Part shown: piece by piece, positions 51,917 through 61,165 of the stretch | How the letters are laid out: each line of letters begins with the position of its first letter | Numbering within the stretch: the first letter of the stretch is position 1 | Assembly: GCF_019423325.1 (NCBI RefSeq) | Contig: NZ_JAHZBQ010000001.1 | Span: forward strand, 372,001-436,000 | Length of the DNA: 64,000 bases | From: Campylobacter sp. | Lineage (GTDB): Bacteria; Campylobacterota; Campylobacteria; Campylobacterales; Campylobacteraceae | Direction: 5' to 3' | Made by a program: the position numbers and the translations under genes | The notes under the pieces: generated by a model | Databases searched by the model: none | The model's input: the letters and a program-made list of their open reading frames with translations, nothing else | What the model was told of the DNA's origin: nothing

Positions 51917-53973
51917 GTGATATTTTAGAGGGTCTTAATCCTGCTCAGCGCGAGGCTGCGAGCCACGTGGATGGAGCGATGCTAATCTTAGCGGGTGCTG
52001 GTAGCGGCAAAACTAAAACGATCACCGCGCGTCTTGCCTATCTGCTATCAAACGGCGTGCCTCCGGGAAATACTCTCACGCTTACGTTTACGAACAAAGC
52101 CGCCACCGAGATGCGCTCGCGAGCGCTTAATCTGATAAGCGGGTTAAATTTAAGCGGAGTGCCGCTTCTGTGCACCTTTCATAAATTCGGGCTTTTGTTT
52201 TTGAAATTTCATATTAGCGAGCTTGGGCGCAGCGCAAACTTCCAAGTAATCGATACCGACGATAAGAAAAAGATCATCAAGGGCTTTGAGATAAATTTGC
52301 CCACATCGCTATTGGCAGCTAAAATTTCAACTTACAAAAATTCTCTAATCGGCCCCAAAGATATCGACGAGCTTCTAAAGGGCGAAGAGGACGAGCTAAG
52401 CAGGATGTATAGCGGATTTTACGCGCATTGCGCTGATGCATATAAGCGCTACGAGGCGTATTTGGCGGCGAATAATCTTGTAGATTTCGATGATCTGCTG
52501 ATATTGCCGTATAAAATTTTAAGCGCCAATGAGCGGCTATGCGATGAAATTTCGCGCCGTTACGTCTATATCACGGTGGATGAGTATCAGGACACCAACG
52601 ACATTCAATTCAAACTGCTGCAAAAGCTTTGTGCCGCGCACGAAAACCTCGTGGTGGTGGGTGATGACGATCAGAGTATCTACGGCTGGCGCGGCGCACG
52701 GATAGAAAATATCTTAAATTTTAAAGATCAGTTCTCAAACGTAAAATTTATCAAACTCGAGCAGAATTACCGCTCCACAGATGAAATTTTATCTGCTGCC
52801 AACGAGCTCATCTCGCATAACAAAAACCGCCTCGGCAAGAGCCTTACTAGCATGAACGGCGGCGGCGAAAAGATCGAAATTTTGCGTTCAGACGAGGAGA
52901 GTATCGAGGCGGCAAAGATCGCAGAAGCTATCAAAAAGCTACTTTCAAGCGGAGTAGCGCCCTCTCAAATCGCCGTGCTTTACCGCGTAAACGCTCTGTC
53001 GCGCGCGCTGGAAGAGGGGCTGAATCGCGCCAAAATCCCGTATAAAATGGTAGGCGGCGTGAAATTTTACGAGCGCGCCGAGATCAAGGATACGATCGCC
53101 TATCTGCGCTTAGTAAACGACGAGCACGACGACTTTTCGATGAGGCGGATCATAAACGTGCCCAAGCGCGGCATCGGCAAGGTCTCGCTGGCAAAGCTCG
53201 AGGAGCTTTCGCGCCTGCGACTCATCAGTCTATTTGATGCGTTTAGTGAGCCTGATGCGGGGCTTAGCGCCAAGGCGGCGCAGGCTCTAGCGGAGCTTAA
53301 AAGCGGCATCGCTTCTATTTCCGCACTAGCCGATACTATCAAAAAAATAGAGGCGCTAGAGCCCACTTTCGGGCTAAAGGCTTACTACGCCTCGCTTCCG
53401 GACGGCGCCGATCGGGTAGCGAACATCGACGAGTTTTTAGCTATGCTAAAGGACGAAGCTAGCAATAAACCCGATTTTGATCTGGCGGAATTTTTAAACG
53501 AGCTAAGCCTTCTTAGCGATCAGGACGCCATCATGGGCGATGCGATAAACATAATGAGCGTGCATGCTAGCAAAGGGCTTGAGTTCGAGCATCTTTTCGT
53601 AATCGGGCTGGAGGAGGGGTTTTTCCCGCTTTTGGGCGACAGCAATGACATCGAGGAGGAGCGCAGACTCGCATACGTAGCGATTACGCGCGCCAAGCGC
53701 ACGCTTACGCTTAGCTTTGCTGCTAGCCGCTTTTATCGCGGCAAGCGCGAGAGGCTGGACGCTAGCAGGTTTATAGCCGAGGCGGGTTTGGTAGCCAAAG
53801 AGCCGCCGCGCGAGCAAAGTAGCGGCTTTAGCAAGGGCGAGCTGATCAAACACAAACTCTTTGGTATCGGACAGATCACGGCGGTAAACGGCGACCGACT
53901 CACTATAAATTTCGGCGGAATTTCGCGCGTGATAATGTCAAATTTCGTAGAAAAGATCGGCTCTTATGAATAG
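51913..53973 (+). CDS. UvrD/Rep/PcrA-type ATP-dependent DNA helicase
   Basis: A 686-residue superfamily 1A 3'-5' helicase. Motifs in order: Q-motif LNPAQREAASH, Walker A GAGSGKTKTI, motif Ia LTFTNKAATEM, motif II VDEYQDTN, motif III GDDDQSIYGWRGA, motif IV QNYRST, motif V NIMSVHASKGLEFEH and motif VI VAITRAKRTL. It is likely involved in replication restart and repair; it corresponds to Cj1101, annotated as rep or pcrA. The start overlaps the upstream gene and the end overlaps truB by 8 bases. Confidence 0.93.
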   Translation: MSDILEGLNPAQREAASHVDGAMLILAGAGSGKTKTITARLAYLLSNGVPPGNTLTLTFTNKAATEMRSRALNLISGLNLSGVPLLCTFHKFGLLFLKFHISELGRSANFQVIDTDDKKKIIKGFEINLPTSLLAAKISTYKNSLIGPKDIDELLKGEEDELSRMYSGFYAHCADAYKRYEAYLAANNLVDFDDLLILPYKILSANERLCDEISRRYVYITVDEYQDTNDIQFKLLQKLCAAHENLVVVGDDDQSIYGWRGARIENILNFKDQFSNVKFIKLEQNYRSTDEILSAANELISHNKNRLGKSLTSMNGGGEKIEILRSDEESIEAAKIAEAIKKLLSSGVAPSQIAVLYRVNALSRALEEGLNRAKIPYKMVGGVKFYERAEIKDTIAYLRLVNDEHDDFSMRRIINVPKRGIGKVSLAKLEELSRLRLISLFDAFSEPDAGLSAKAAQALAELKSGIASISALADTIKKIEALEPTFGLKAYYASLPDGADRVANIDEFLAMLKDEASNKPDFDLAEFLNELSLLSDQDAIMGDAINIMSVHASKGLEFEHLFVIGLEEGFFPLLGDSNDIEEERRLAYVAITRAKRTLTLSFAASRFYRGKRERLDASRFIAEAGLVAKEPPREQSSGFSKGELIKHKLFGIGQITAVNGDRLTINFGGISRVIMSNFVEKIGSYE

Positions 53974-54814
53974 ATTGTTTTTGGCGGACAAGCCCGCGGG
54001 CATCGGCAGCAATAAATTTTTAAGCGCTCTTAAGCGCAAATACGGCGTGAAAAAGGCTGGCTTTAGCGGCACGCTCGATCCTTTCGCGAGCGGCGCGCTG
54101 ATTGTCGCGTTCGGGCAATACGCGCGCTTTTTTAGATTTTTAAAAAAGGAGCCAAAAATCTACGCTGCGACGCTGTGGCTGGGCGCGCAAAGCCCAAGCG
54201 GAGATAATGAAAATATCGAGCGTGTGGAACAAATCCCGCCGCTTTCGCGCAAGGTTTTAGATGCCGCGATAGCGCAAATGCGCGGTGAGATAAAATTTAT
54301 CCCGCCCGCTTTCAGCGCCAAGAAAATTGACGGTGTGCGCGCATACAAGCTCGCTCGCGCAGGCGAAGAGGTGAGCCTAAAAGAGAGCTCGATGCGGGTT
54401 TTTGATGCCGAAATTTTAAGCTACGCTCATCCATTCGTGAGCTTTCGCGTTGCGCTTAGCGAGGGCGGCTACGTGCGCTCTTTTGCGCAAATTTTAGCAG
54501 AAAAACTAGGCGTTTGCGGTACGCTAAGCGCGCTTAGGCGGGAGAGCGAGGGGGCTTTCGATTTGAAAGATCCGCGTTTTGCGGATGAGGCGGCGCTAAA
54601 TCCGCTCGAGTTTTTGGACCTCGCGCCGAACTTTTACGACGGCGACGCGCGCGACGTGATCTTGGGTAAAAAGCTTGCCGCAAAGGATCTGGCGAGCCGC
54701 GCAGACGGGCGCTATCTGCTTATCTGCGGCGATTTTTACTCGATCATCGAGATAAGCTCGGGCGAGGTGCGCTATCTTTGGAACGACGTTCCGATCGCAG
54801 GCGGCGCGTTTTAA
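53966..54814 (+). CDS. truB: tRNA pseudouridine-55 synthase
   Basis: TruB makes pseudouridine 55 in the T-arm of tRNA. FLADKPAGIGSNKFL opens the protein, and the catalytic Asp lies in FSGTLDPFASGALIVAFG; later PPAFSAKKIDGVRAYKLAR and GGYVRSFAQILAEKLG are typical. The length of 282 residues is normal. It starts inside the end of the helicase gene, as in C. jejuni. Here truB is followed not by csrA but by 826 bases without a gene. Confidence 0.95.
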   Translation: MNRLFLADKPAGIGSNKFLSALKRKYGVKKAGFSGTLDPFASGALIVAFGQYARFFRFLKKEPKIYAATLWLGAQSPSGDNENIERVEQIPPLSRKVLDAAIAQMRGEIKFIPPAFSAKKIDGVRAYKLARAGEEVSLKESSMRVFDAEILSYAHPFVSFRVALSEGGYVRSFAQILAEKLGVCGTLSALRRESEGAFDLKDPRFADEAALNPLEFLDLAPNFYDGDARDVILGKKLAAKDLASRADGRYLLICGDFYSIIEISSGEVRYLWNDVPIAGGAF

Positions 54815-55640
54815 TCAGCGGCTCTAGCCTGCGGCGGAATTTTGATCGGGCGGCCCTGGCTTGAAATTTGAGCGGTTATAAATACGGCGCGTTTTAAATT
54901 TACTCGCATAGCGCGCTGCTATGTGCGGTTAAATTCTATCGCAGACGGCGGCGACTCGAGTGATCGCGCTCTTTTGTTGTGCACGGATCGCAAAATCTGC
55001 CTCAGGCGGTGTAAATTTAAACGCGCGGCTAGGCGGGCGGCGCTCGCTTGTGAAAAGGCATAAATCCGCGGGGGCTAAATTTAAACGCGGCGAATCCGGC
55101 GGAGCGGCGTTTCGATTTGCTTTTCGGTGCGCGATGACGGCTCGCTGCGAGATTAAAATTTCGCGATTTACAAAGCGCGCAGGTCGGGGCTTATCGCGGC
55201 GCGCCAAGCGCCTCTGCCGAATGAAATTCTAGCTTGCGGCGGTGCGTAGTCTGCGCCGATAGGTTTGATTTTACGGCGGGCGGCGTACTGCTAAACTAAA
55301 TTTATGATCTAGTGTGGCGTGCAGCGACGCGGCTAGAATTTTGCCGGCTTGGAATTTTAATCGCTAAGATAGATTTGCGCCGCGAGTTGAAATTTAGCTG
55401 CGTGCGTTGCGGATTAAAATTTCGCGCTTTATAAAATTTACGTATCGGGCGCCGCGATCGCGGGTTAAATTCCGCGGCGCGCGCTTCACGGTGCGCGGTT
55501 TTTGAATTTTGATCGCACTGGATAGGGCTTGCTGCAGGCTGAAATTTAACTTGCGCGCGGATTAAAATTTTAATCGCGCTAGATGGGCTTGCGGCGCGCT
55601 AAATTAACGCAAACGCGCCAAAGCGTAGAAGGAGTAAAAT
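54815..55640. repeat. Gene-free stretch at the expected csrA position, with direct repeats
   Basis: 826 bases between truB and ispE hold no supported gene. In C. jejuni csrA lies here; no CsrA-like start (MLILSRK-type) is found in any frame. Two imperfect ~43-bp direct repeats occur at about 55505-55550 and 55566-55607 (TTTTGATCGCACTGGATAGG and TTTTAATCGCGCTAGATGGG openings). The frames seen on both strands at 54929-55232 look like chance products of GC-rich repeat DNA. Confidence 0.65.
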
Positions 55641-56384
55641 TTGAAGGCCTATGCAAAGATTAACGTTTTTTTAAAAGTCGTCGGCACGCGCGGCAGCTAC
55701 CACGAGATCGCCTCGCGCTTCGTGCTGCGCAGGGAGCTCTTTGATGAGATAAACTTCGAGCGCGCGAGCGGCTTTGCGCTCGAATGTGGCGCCGCGCAGA
55801 TCGCAGATAACATAATTTTAAAGGCCAAGGTGGCGCTTGAGCAGGCGGGCTTTGCGCGTGAGCTTGCGGAGTTTTTCGGCTCGCACAAGATCGTGCTTAA
55901 AAAACATATTCCGATCGGCGCGGGTCTTGGGGGCGGCAGTAGCGACGCGGCGGCGTTTTTGCGGCTTGCGAACGAGGAGTTAGGCTTAAAAATTTCGCGC
56001 GAGCGGCTTACCAAAATCGCGCAAAATATCGGCGCGGACGTTGCGTTTTTTGTTAGTGGACTTGAGGCCGCAAACGTGCGCGGCATCGGCGAGATCATCG
56101 AGCCTTTCGAGGACCAGCTGCCTGCGATCGAAATTTTAACGCCCGCGATCTTTTGCTCCACCGGCGCGGTTTATAACGAGTTTCGCGCAAGCTTTATGCA
56201 AAATATAAACGCCGCGCAGGCGCAAGAGATGTTGCGTTTAGGCAGCGAGCAGCTGCTGACGCAATATGGCGGCTTTACGTTAAACGATCTTTTCGCGCCG
56301 TGCATAAAGCTATATCCGCAGATGAGCAAGTATCGCGATATGTTTCTAAGCGGTAGCGGCAGCAGCGTGTTTTTCTTAAAATAA
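55641..56384 (+). CDS. ispE: 4-diphosphocytidyl-2-C-methyl-D-erythritol kinase
   Basis: IspE is the GHMP kinase of the MEP isoprenoid pathway. The TTG start at 55641 follows AAGGAG by a proper distance and gives the family opening MKAYAKINVFLKV; no nearby ATG fits better. The glycine-rich ATP loop is PIGAGLGGGSSDAAAFL, with the catalytic Asp in NIGADVAFF and the C-terminal LSGSGSSVFF. The length is 247 residues, the short form usual in Campylobacter. Confidence 0.92.
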   Translation: MKAYAKINVFLKVVGTRGSYHEIASRFVLRRELFDEINFERASGFALECGAAQIADNIILKAKVALEQAGFARELAEFFGSHKIVLKKHIPIGAGLGGGSSDAAAFLRLANEELGLKISRERLTKIAQNIGADVAFFVSGLEAANVRGIGEIIEPFEDQLPAIEILTPAIFCSTGAVYNEFRASFMQNINAAQAQEMLRLGSEQLLTQYGGFTLNDLFAPCIKLYPQMSKYRDMFLSGSGSSVFFLK

Positions 56385-56509
56385 GAATTCCAAGGCGCGC
56401 GGTTAAAATTTAAAAGCTAAATTTAAAGATAAAATTTAAAATTCGCTCGCCCGCTTTTAAATTTAAGCAAAAACGGGCTAAGCTTAGGACCAAATTTAGA
56501 AGGAAAAAG

Positions 56510-56974
56510 ATGAAAGAACTGAGTAAAAATCGCAAGGCATTTCACGATTTTACGATACTTGAAAGCTTTGAAGCAGGCATCGTGCTAAAAGGCAGCGAGG
56601 TCAAAGCTCTGCGCGCGGGCAGGGGCAATCTCAAAGATAGCTTTTGTCGCGTGATCCGCGGCGAGCTGTTTTTGCTAAACGCGCATATCAGCTATCTTGA
56701 AAGCACAAACGCCCATTTTCGTCCCGACGAAGGGGCGGCGCGAAAGCTTTTAATGCACCGAAAGCAGATCGACAAGCTGCTTGGCGCGGTTAGCAAAGAG
56801 GGCCTTACCATCGTAGTTTTGTCGCTGTATCTCAATGATAAAAACCGCGTAAAGGCGCGTATCGCTTTGGCTAGTGGCAAAAATCTGCACGACAAGCGTG
56901 AATCGCTAAAGCGCAAGGAAGCCGACCGCGAAGCGCAAAGCGCGATGAAGCGATACGACAAGCATTCATTTTAA
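56510..56974 (+). CDS. smpB: SsrA-binding protein
   Basis: SmpB binds tmRNA and brings it to stalled ribosomes for trans-translation. Family segments: NRKAFHDFTILESFEAGI, VLKGSEVKALRAGRGNLKDSF, NAHISYLESTNAHF and the basic C-terminus HDKRESLKRKEADREAQSAMKR. The length is 154 residues. A GGAAAA ribosome site precedes the ATG. It shares a neighbourhood with clpS-clpA, whose protease also removes tagged products. Confidence 0.97.
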   Translation: MKELSKNRKAFHDFTILESFEAGIVLKGSEVKALRAGRGNLKDSFCRVIRGELFLLNAHISYLESTNAHFRPDEGAARKLLMHRKQIDKLLGAVSKEGLTIVVLSLYLNDKNRVKARIALASGKNLHDKRESLKRKEADREAQSAMKRYDKHSF

Positions 56975-57029
56975 ATTCACAAAACTTTGGTTAAAATGCG
57001 GGCTTAAATTTAAACCCGAAGGAAATGCA

Positions 57030-57728
57030 ATGAAGAAATTTTTACTATTATGTTTAGCGATTTTTGTCTTAAGTGGCTGCGGAGATGATTCGCAGAAAAA
57101 GACGGGCTCTGCGGGCGAGAATCCTGCCGCGAGCGAGAATCAGATGGCAAAAAATTCTGCTCAAGATAAAAATGGCGAGCGTATTGGCGGAGAAAGTGGC
57201 GAGGAGGTAGCTTTTACGCCGTTTAAAGCGGGCGAACGATTTACGCTTAAAAGCGTCGTAGGCGGCGAGGTAACGATCGAGCGGACAGAAAAGGGCTTTA
57301 AGCTCGCGGACAGCGATAAAATTTTAATGTTTGATATTTTCGGTACTTACTGTCAGCCGTGCCGCATCGAAGCGCCGCATCTGATGGACTTTCAGTTAAA
57401 AAATTCCGCGGATTTTCTAATGGTTGGCTTGATTTATTTTGAGGACATTACGGACGCGCAAGTGATCGAAAATTTTACGAAAAAGTTTAATGCGTATTAT
57501 TTCATCTCCAATTCAAAACAAAACGAGCGCATAGTGGGTCAAATTTTAAGCGACATCGGTTATCGTCACGCGCTTTCGATCCCTTTTAAGGTAGTACTTA
57601 AAGATGGAAAATATCAAAGGCTTACCGACATTAACGAGGGCGATGAGCGGGGTAAGCCGTATTACTTAGGCATGGTCGATACTGATGTGATAAAAAGCGA
57701 TATCGCCAGGATAAAAAATGGCAACTAA
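57030..57728 (+). CDS. TlpA-like thioredoxin-fold lipoprotein
   Basis: A lipoprotein signal ends in LSGC (Cys17). A polar low-complexity linker (residues 20-60) leads into a thioredoxin domain with the redox pair CQPC at residues 108-111 (FGTYCQPCRIEAPH). The cis-Pro region is HALSIPFKVVLKDG. Such proteins are membrane-tethered periplasmic reductases or oxidases used for cytochrome c or disulfide handling. It precedes clpS, overlapping it by 11 bases, as Cj1106 does in C. jejuni. Confidence 0.88.
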   Translation: MKKFLLLCLAIFVLSGCGDDSQKKTGSAGENPAASENQMAKNSAQDKNGERIGGESGEEVAFTPFKAGERFTLKSVVGGEVTIERTEKGFKLADSDKILMFDIFGTYCQPCRIEAPHLMDFQLKNSADFLMVGLIYFEDITDAQVIENFTKKFNAYYFISNSKQNERIVGQILSDIGYRHALSIPFKVVLKDGKYQRLTDINEGDERGKPYYLGMVDTDVIKSDIARIKNGN

Positions 57729-58023
57729 AACCGGCGTGCAGATTCACACTCGCGCCAAAACAAAATCTTTCGTGCCTCGTCCGTATAAGGTGATTTTACT
57801 AAACGACGACGTAACAACGATGGATTTCGTGGTTTATATTTTGATGGAGATTTTTGCCAAAAACTTTAACGACGCCGTAGATTTAATGATGAAAGTTCAT
57901 AAGCAGGGTCGCGCGGTTTGCGGCGCGTATCCTAAAGAGATAGCCGAGTGTAAGCAACAAGCGGTTTTACAAGCGGCAAAGGCCGCAGGATTCCCTCTTA
58001 GATGTGAGATCGAAGAGGATTAA
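57718..58023 (+). CDS. clpS: ClpS adaptor protein
   Basis: ClpS hands N-end rule substrates to ClpAP. The 101-residue protein has the family core RPYKVILLNDDVTTMDFVVYILMEIF and the C-terminal HKQGRAVCGAYPKEIAECK. It overlaps the end of the thioredoxin gene and is followed 15 bases later by clpA, its partner, so the two are co-expressed. Confidence 0.96.
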   Translation: MATKTGVQIHTRAKTKSFVPRPYKVILLNDDVTTMDFVVYILMEIFAKNFNDAVDLMMKVHKQGRAVCGAYPKEIAECKQQAVLQAAKAAGFPLRCEIEED

Positions 58024-58038
58024 ATTTAAAGGAAAGCA

Positions 58039-60420
58039 ATGATAGGATTTTTTTTAAACAAACATTTTGAACAAGCAATCAGCGTCGCAAATGACGGCGA
58101 GGACGAATACATTACTACTTCGCACGTAGTTTATGCGATTTTTAAATACAATAAGCCCTTCCATGGGCTCATCGCCAAAGAAATTCCAGATATTAACTAC
58201 CTAAATATTTTGGATAATCTGGGCGGGCTTTTGGATATGATGCCTAAATCAAGCGGCAAGGCTCCGGCGCAGACGATAGAATTTAAGCAGTTCTATACTG
58301 AATTAAATAATGCTAAAGAGCCTAAAAATGAGCTTGATTTTATGCTTAAAATTCTAAATGATAAGGAAAACGACTGCACTAAAATTTTAAATCACTACGG
58401 TATAAACGCTGCGATTTTTGAGCTCATCGTGCGAAAGTACAAATCCGCTTTCGATCACCGTGATGAGGTCGTTTCTCGCGACGAAGCCGCAGCGATTAAG
58501 CTAAACTCATACGATATCGATGATATCACGCATGCGATGAATTACGACGAAAGCCGCAGGCAGTGGCAGAATACGGAATTTGAGCCTGCGTTTGAGGGCG
58601 AAAAGGACGCCATAAACGAGCGCGATATTAAAAAGGATTCGCCTAGTTCACTTTATACAGCAAACCTCAATAAAATCGCGCTTGAGGGTAAGATCGATCC
58701 ACTCATCGGACGCGAAAAAGAGATCGAAAAGACGCTGCAAACCCTCTGTCGCCGCAAGAAAAATAATCCGATCTTAGTGGGCGAAGCAGGAGTTGGTAAA
58801 ACCGCGATCATCGAGGGCATCGCGCTAAAAATCGTCCGCGGCGAAGTGCCAGAAAAGCTAAAAAACAAGGTGATTTACGCCCTTGATGCTGGCGCGCTGA
58901 TCGCAGGCACTACGCTGCGCGGGGAGTTTGAAGAGAGGCTAAAGGATCTCATAGACGAGTTTAGCGCTAATCAAAATGCGATTTTATTTATCGATGAAAT
59001 TCACACGATCGTTGGCGCAGGCACGGGCAATCGCAACGAACTTGATATGTCAAACATCCTAAAGCCTTCGCTTGCAAGCGGCGAGCTATCGGTCATCGGC
59101 GCTACTACATACGGCGAATATCGCTCGTTTTCGCAGGATAAAGCGCTTAGCCGCAGGTTTTGCAAAATCGACGTGAGCGAGCCTAGCATTGACGATAGCG
59201 TCGAAATTTTAAAAGGCGTAGCCAAAAAATATGAGGAATTTCACGGCGTAAAATTTAGCGACGAAATTTTGCGAGATAGCGTAACGCTTGCTAAAAAATA
59301 TCAAAGCGATAAATTCCTTCCCGACAGCGCCATTGATCTCATCGACGAGGTGGGCGCTAGCTTTGCGTTTAAACCGCACGAAGCTCCGCTTGAAATCAGT
59401 AAGGACGATTTGGTAAATACGCTTTCGATTAGCGCGAATATTGCAAATTTAAGCAGTAGCGTCGATAATAAACAGGTACTAAAAAATCTGGAAGCCAATA
59501 TCAAGCGTGAAATTTTCGGTCAAGATGAAGCGGTTAGCAGCCTTTGCAAGGCACTTTTGCGCTCTTACGCCGGGCTTGGAGGCGCAAGCTCCCCAATCGG
59601 CGTATTTTTATTTGCAGGTAGCAGCGGTGTGGGCAAAAGTGAGCTAGCCAAGGTCTTAGCCGCGCAGCTTGGAGTGCATTTTGAGCGCTATGATATGAGC
59701 GAATATATGGAAGCTCACAGCGTCTCTAGGCTCATCGGAGCACCTCCCGGATACGTGGGCTTTGAAAACGGTGGAATTTTAACAAACAACATCAAAAAGC
59801 ACCCCTACAGCGTCATTTTATTTGATGAGGTAGAAAAAGCTCATCCTAGCATGACGAATATTTTTTTAGGAATTTTCGATAACGCAAGCCTTACCGATAA
59901 TAACGGCGTTACGACCGATTTTAAAAATACGATCATAATAATGACGTCGAATTTAGGTACGAAAGAAGCGCCGCAGGTCGGATTTACAAAGGATGAGAGC
60001 TATAAAGTAGATAGCGCCATAAGAAGCTTTTTTGCGCCGGAATTTCGCAACCGCATCGATAAAATCATAAATTTTAACCGCTTAAGCGGCGAAATTTTAG
60101 AAAAGATCGTGGATAAAACTATCGGCGAGCTAGAGTCGCAGCTAAAAAACGTAAAGATTAGTCTAAACAAGGAAGCAAAAGATTTGATTATCTCGCGCGG
60201 CTATTCGGACGAGTTTGGCGCGCGAAATTTAAAGCGCGAGATCAGCTCTCAGATCAGCGATCATATAAGCGGCGAGCTGCTTTTTGGCGCGCTACAAGAG
60301 GGTGGCTTGGTTAGCGTGAGCGTAAAAGATGGCGAGCTAAGCTTTAGCTTTGCTTCTACGCCTTTGCCGCAGATAGAAAAAAAGCAACCCGCACTAGCTC
60401 AAAGCAGTGTCGTTAAATAA
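58039..60420 (+). CDS. clpA: ATP-dependent Clp protease ATP-binding subunit ClpA
   Basis: ClpA is the hexameric unfoldase of the ClpAP protease. An N-terminal Clp-N domain (residues 1-140) is followed by two AAA+ modules: Walker A GEAGVGKTAIIEG at about 248-260 with Walker B AILFIDEIHTIVGAG, and a second Walker A GSSGVGKSELAK with SVILFDEVEKAHP. The order ClpS-ClpA identifies it as ClpA rather than ClpB; it has no long middle domain. The length is 793 residues; the tail after about 770 is polar. Its stop overlaps the aat start by one base. Confidence 0.96.
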   Translation: MIGFFLNKHFEQAISVANDGEDEYITTSHVVYAIFKYNKPFHGLIAKEIPDINYLNILDNLGGLLDMMPKSSGKAPAQTIEFKQFYTELNNAKEPKNELDFMLKILNDKENDCTKILNHYGINAAIFELIVRKYKSAFDHRDEVVSRDEAAAIKLNSYDIDDITHAMNYDESRRQWQNTEFEPAFEGEKDAINERDIKKDSPSSLYTANLNKIALEGKIDPLIGREKEIEKTLQTLCRRKKNNPILVGEAGVGKTAIIEGIALKIVRGEVPEKLKNKVIYALDAGALIAGTTLRGEFEERLKDLIDEFSANQNAILFIDEIHTIVGAGTGNRNELDMSNILKPSLASGELSVIGATTYGEYRSFSQDKALSRRFCKIDVSEPSIDDSVEILKGVAKKYEEFHGVKFSDEILRDSVTLAKKYQSDKFLPDSAIDLIDEVGASFAFKPHEAPLEISKDDLVNTLSISANIANLSSSVDNKQVLKNLEANIKREIFGQDEAVSSLCKALLRSYAGLGGASSPIGVFLFAGSSGVGKSELAKVLAAQLGVHFERYDMSEYMEAHSVSRLIGAPPGYVGFENGGILTNNIKKHPYSVILFDEVEKAHPSMTNIFLGIFDNASLTDNNGVTTDFKNTIIIMTSNLGTKEAPQVGFTKDESYKVDSAIRSFFAPEFRNRIDKIINFNRLSGEILEKIVDKTIGELESQLKNVKISLNKEAKDLIISRGYSDEFGARNLKREISSQISDHISGELLFGALQEGGLVSVSVKDGELSFSFASTPLPQIEKKQPALAQSSVVK

Positions 60421-61103
60421 TGGCTCGGTTTTACGATTTTCCAGATCCTATGGATGCGCCCGATTTTGCGCCGCTTGCAAGTGGCGGCGATCTGAGCGAG
60501 GATTGCTTGCTTAGCGCTTATAGCGCAGGGATATTTCCGTGGTTTAGCGAGGATGAGCCGATTTTATGGTGGTCGCCCGATCCGCGCGCAGTGCTTGATC
60601 CGCGCGAAGTGCGCGTGCAAAAGTCCATTAAGCCCTATCTTAAGCGATATGACGTTAAATTTGACGCGAATTTTAAGGGCTTCATCGAGCGCTGCAAAGA
60701 CGTACGAAAAAAAGAGAGCGACGGCACGTGGATCAGCGAGCAGATCGTGCAGGCTTACTCGCGTTTGGCAGCAGACGGCTACGCTCACAGCGTCGAGGCA
60801 TACGAAGATGGCGAGCTCGTAGGTGGGCTATACGGGCTAATTTTTGGGCGGGTGTTTTGCGGCGAGAGTATGCTGAGCCTAAAGAGCAACGCTTCGAAAG
60901 TCGCGCTGATTAGGCTTTGTGAGGTGCTTGCAAATTTCGGCTTTCTAATCGACTGTCAGATTATGAACGAGCATCTGAAATTTATGGGTGCTAAAGAGAT
61001 GCCGCGAGCGGAATTCCTCGCTCTATTTGCTGAGCTTAGTGCGCAAGATAGCGGCTTTGAGCGCTTTGCGGATCTTAAAGTTCCGCGCGGAGCGCAGCAT
61101 TGA
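60420..61103 (+). CDS. aat: Leucyl/phenylalanyl-tRNA-protein transferase
   Basis: Aat adds Leu or Phe to the N-terminus of proteins starting with Lys or Arg, making them ClpS/ClpAP substrates. Typical segments: AYSAGIFPWFSEDEPILWWSPDPRAVL, SRLAADGYAHSVEAYEDGELVGGLYG and VFCGESMLS. The length is 227 residues. The ATG overlaps the clpA stop (TAATG). The clpS-clpA-aat run thus encodes a complete N-end rule pathway. Confidence 0.96.
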   Translation: MARFYDFPDPMDAPDFAPLASGGDLSEDCLLSAYSAGIFPWFSEDEPILWWSPDPRAVLDPREVRVQKSIKPYLKRYDVKFDANFKGFIERCKDVRKKESDGTWISEQIVQAYSRLAADGYAHSVEAYEDGELVGGLYGLIFGRVFCGESMLSLKSNASKVALIRLCEVLANFGFLIDCQIMNEHLKFMGAKEMPRAEFLALFAELSAQDSGFERFADLKVPRGAQH

Positions 61104-61165
61104 GTCAAAGCTTGAAATGCGGTAGCACGAAAAACGCGCAGAATTTAGAATTTTAAAGAAATAAG

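Noticed and set aside
54929..55232. Small frames on both strands between truB and ispE as candidates for csrA
   Set aside because: Neither resembles CsrA (no MLILSRK-type start, wrong length and composition); both are probably chance frames.
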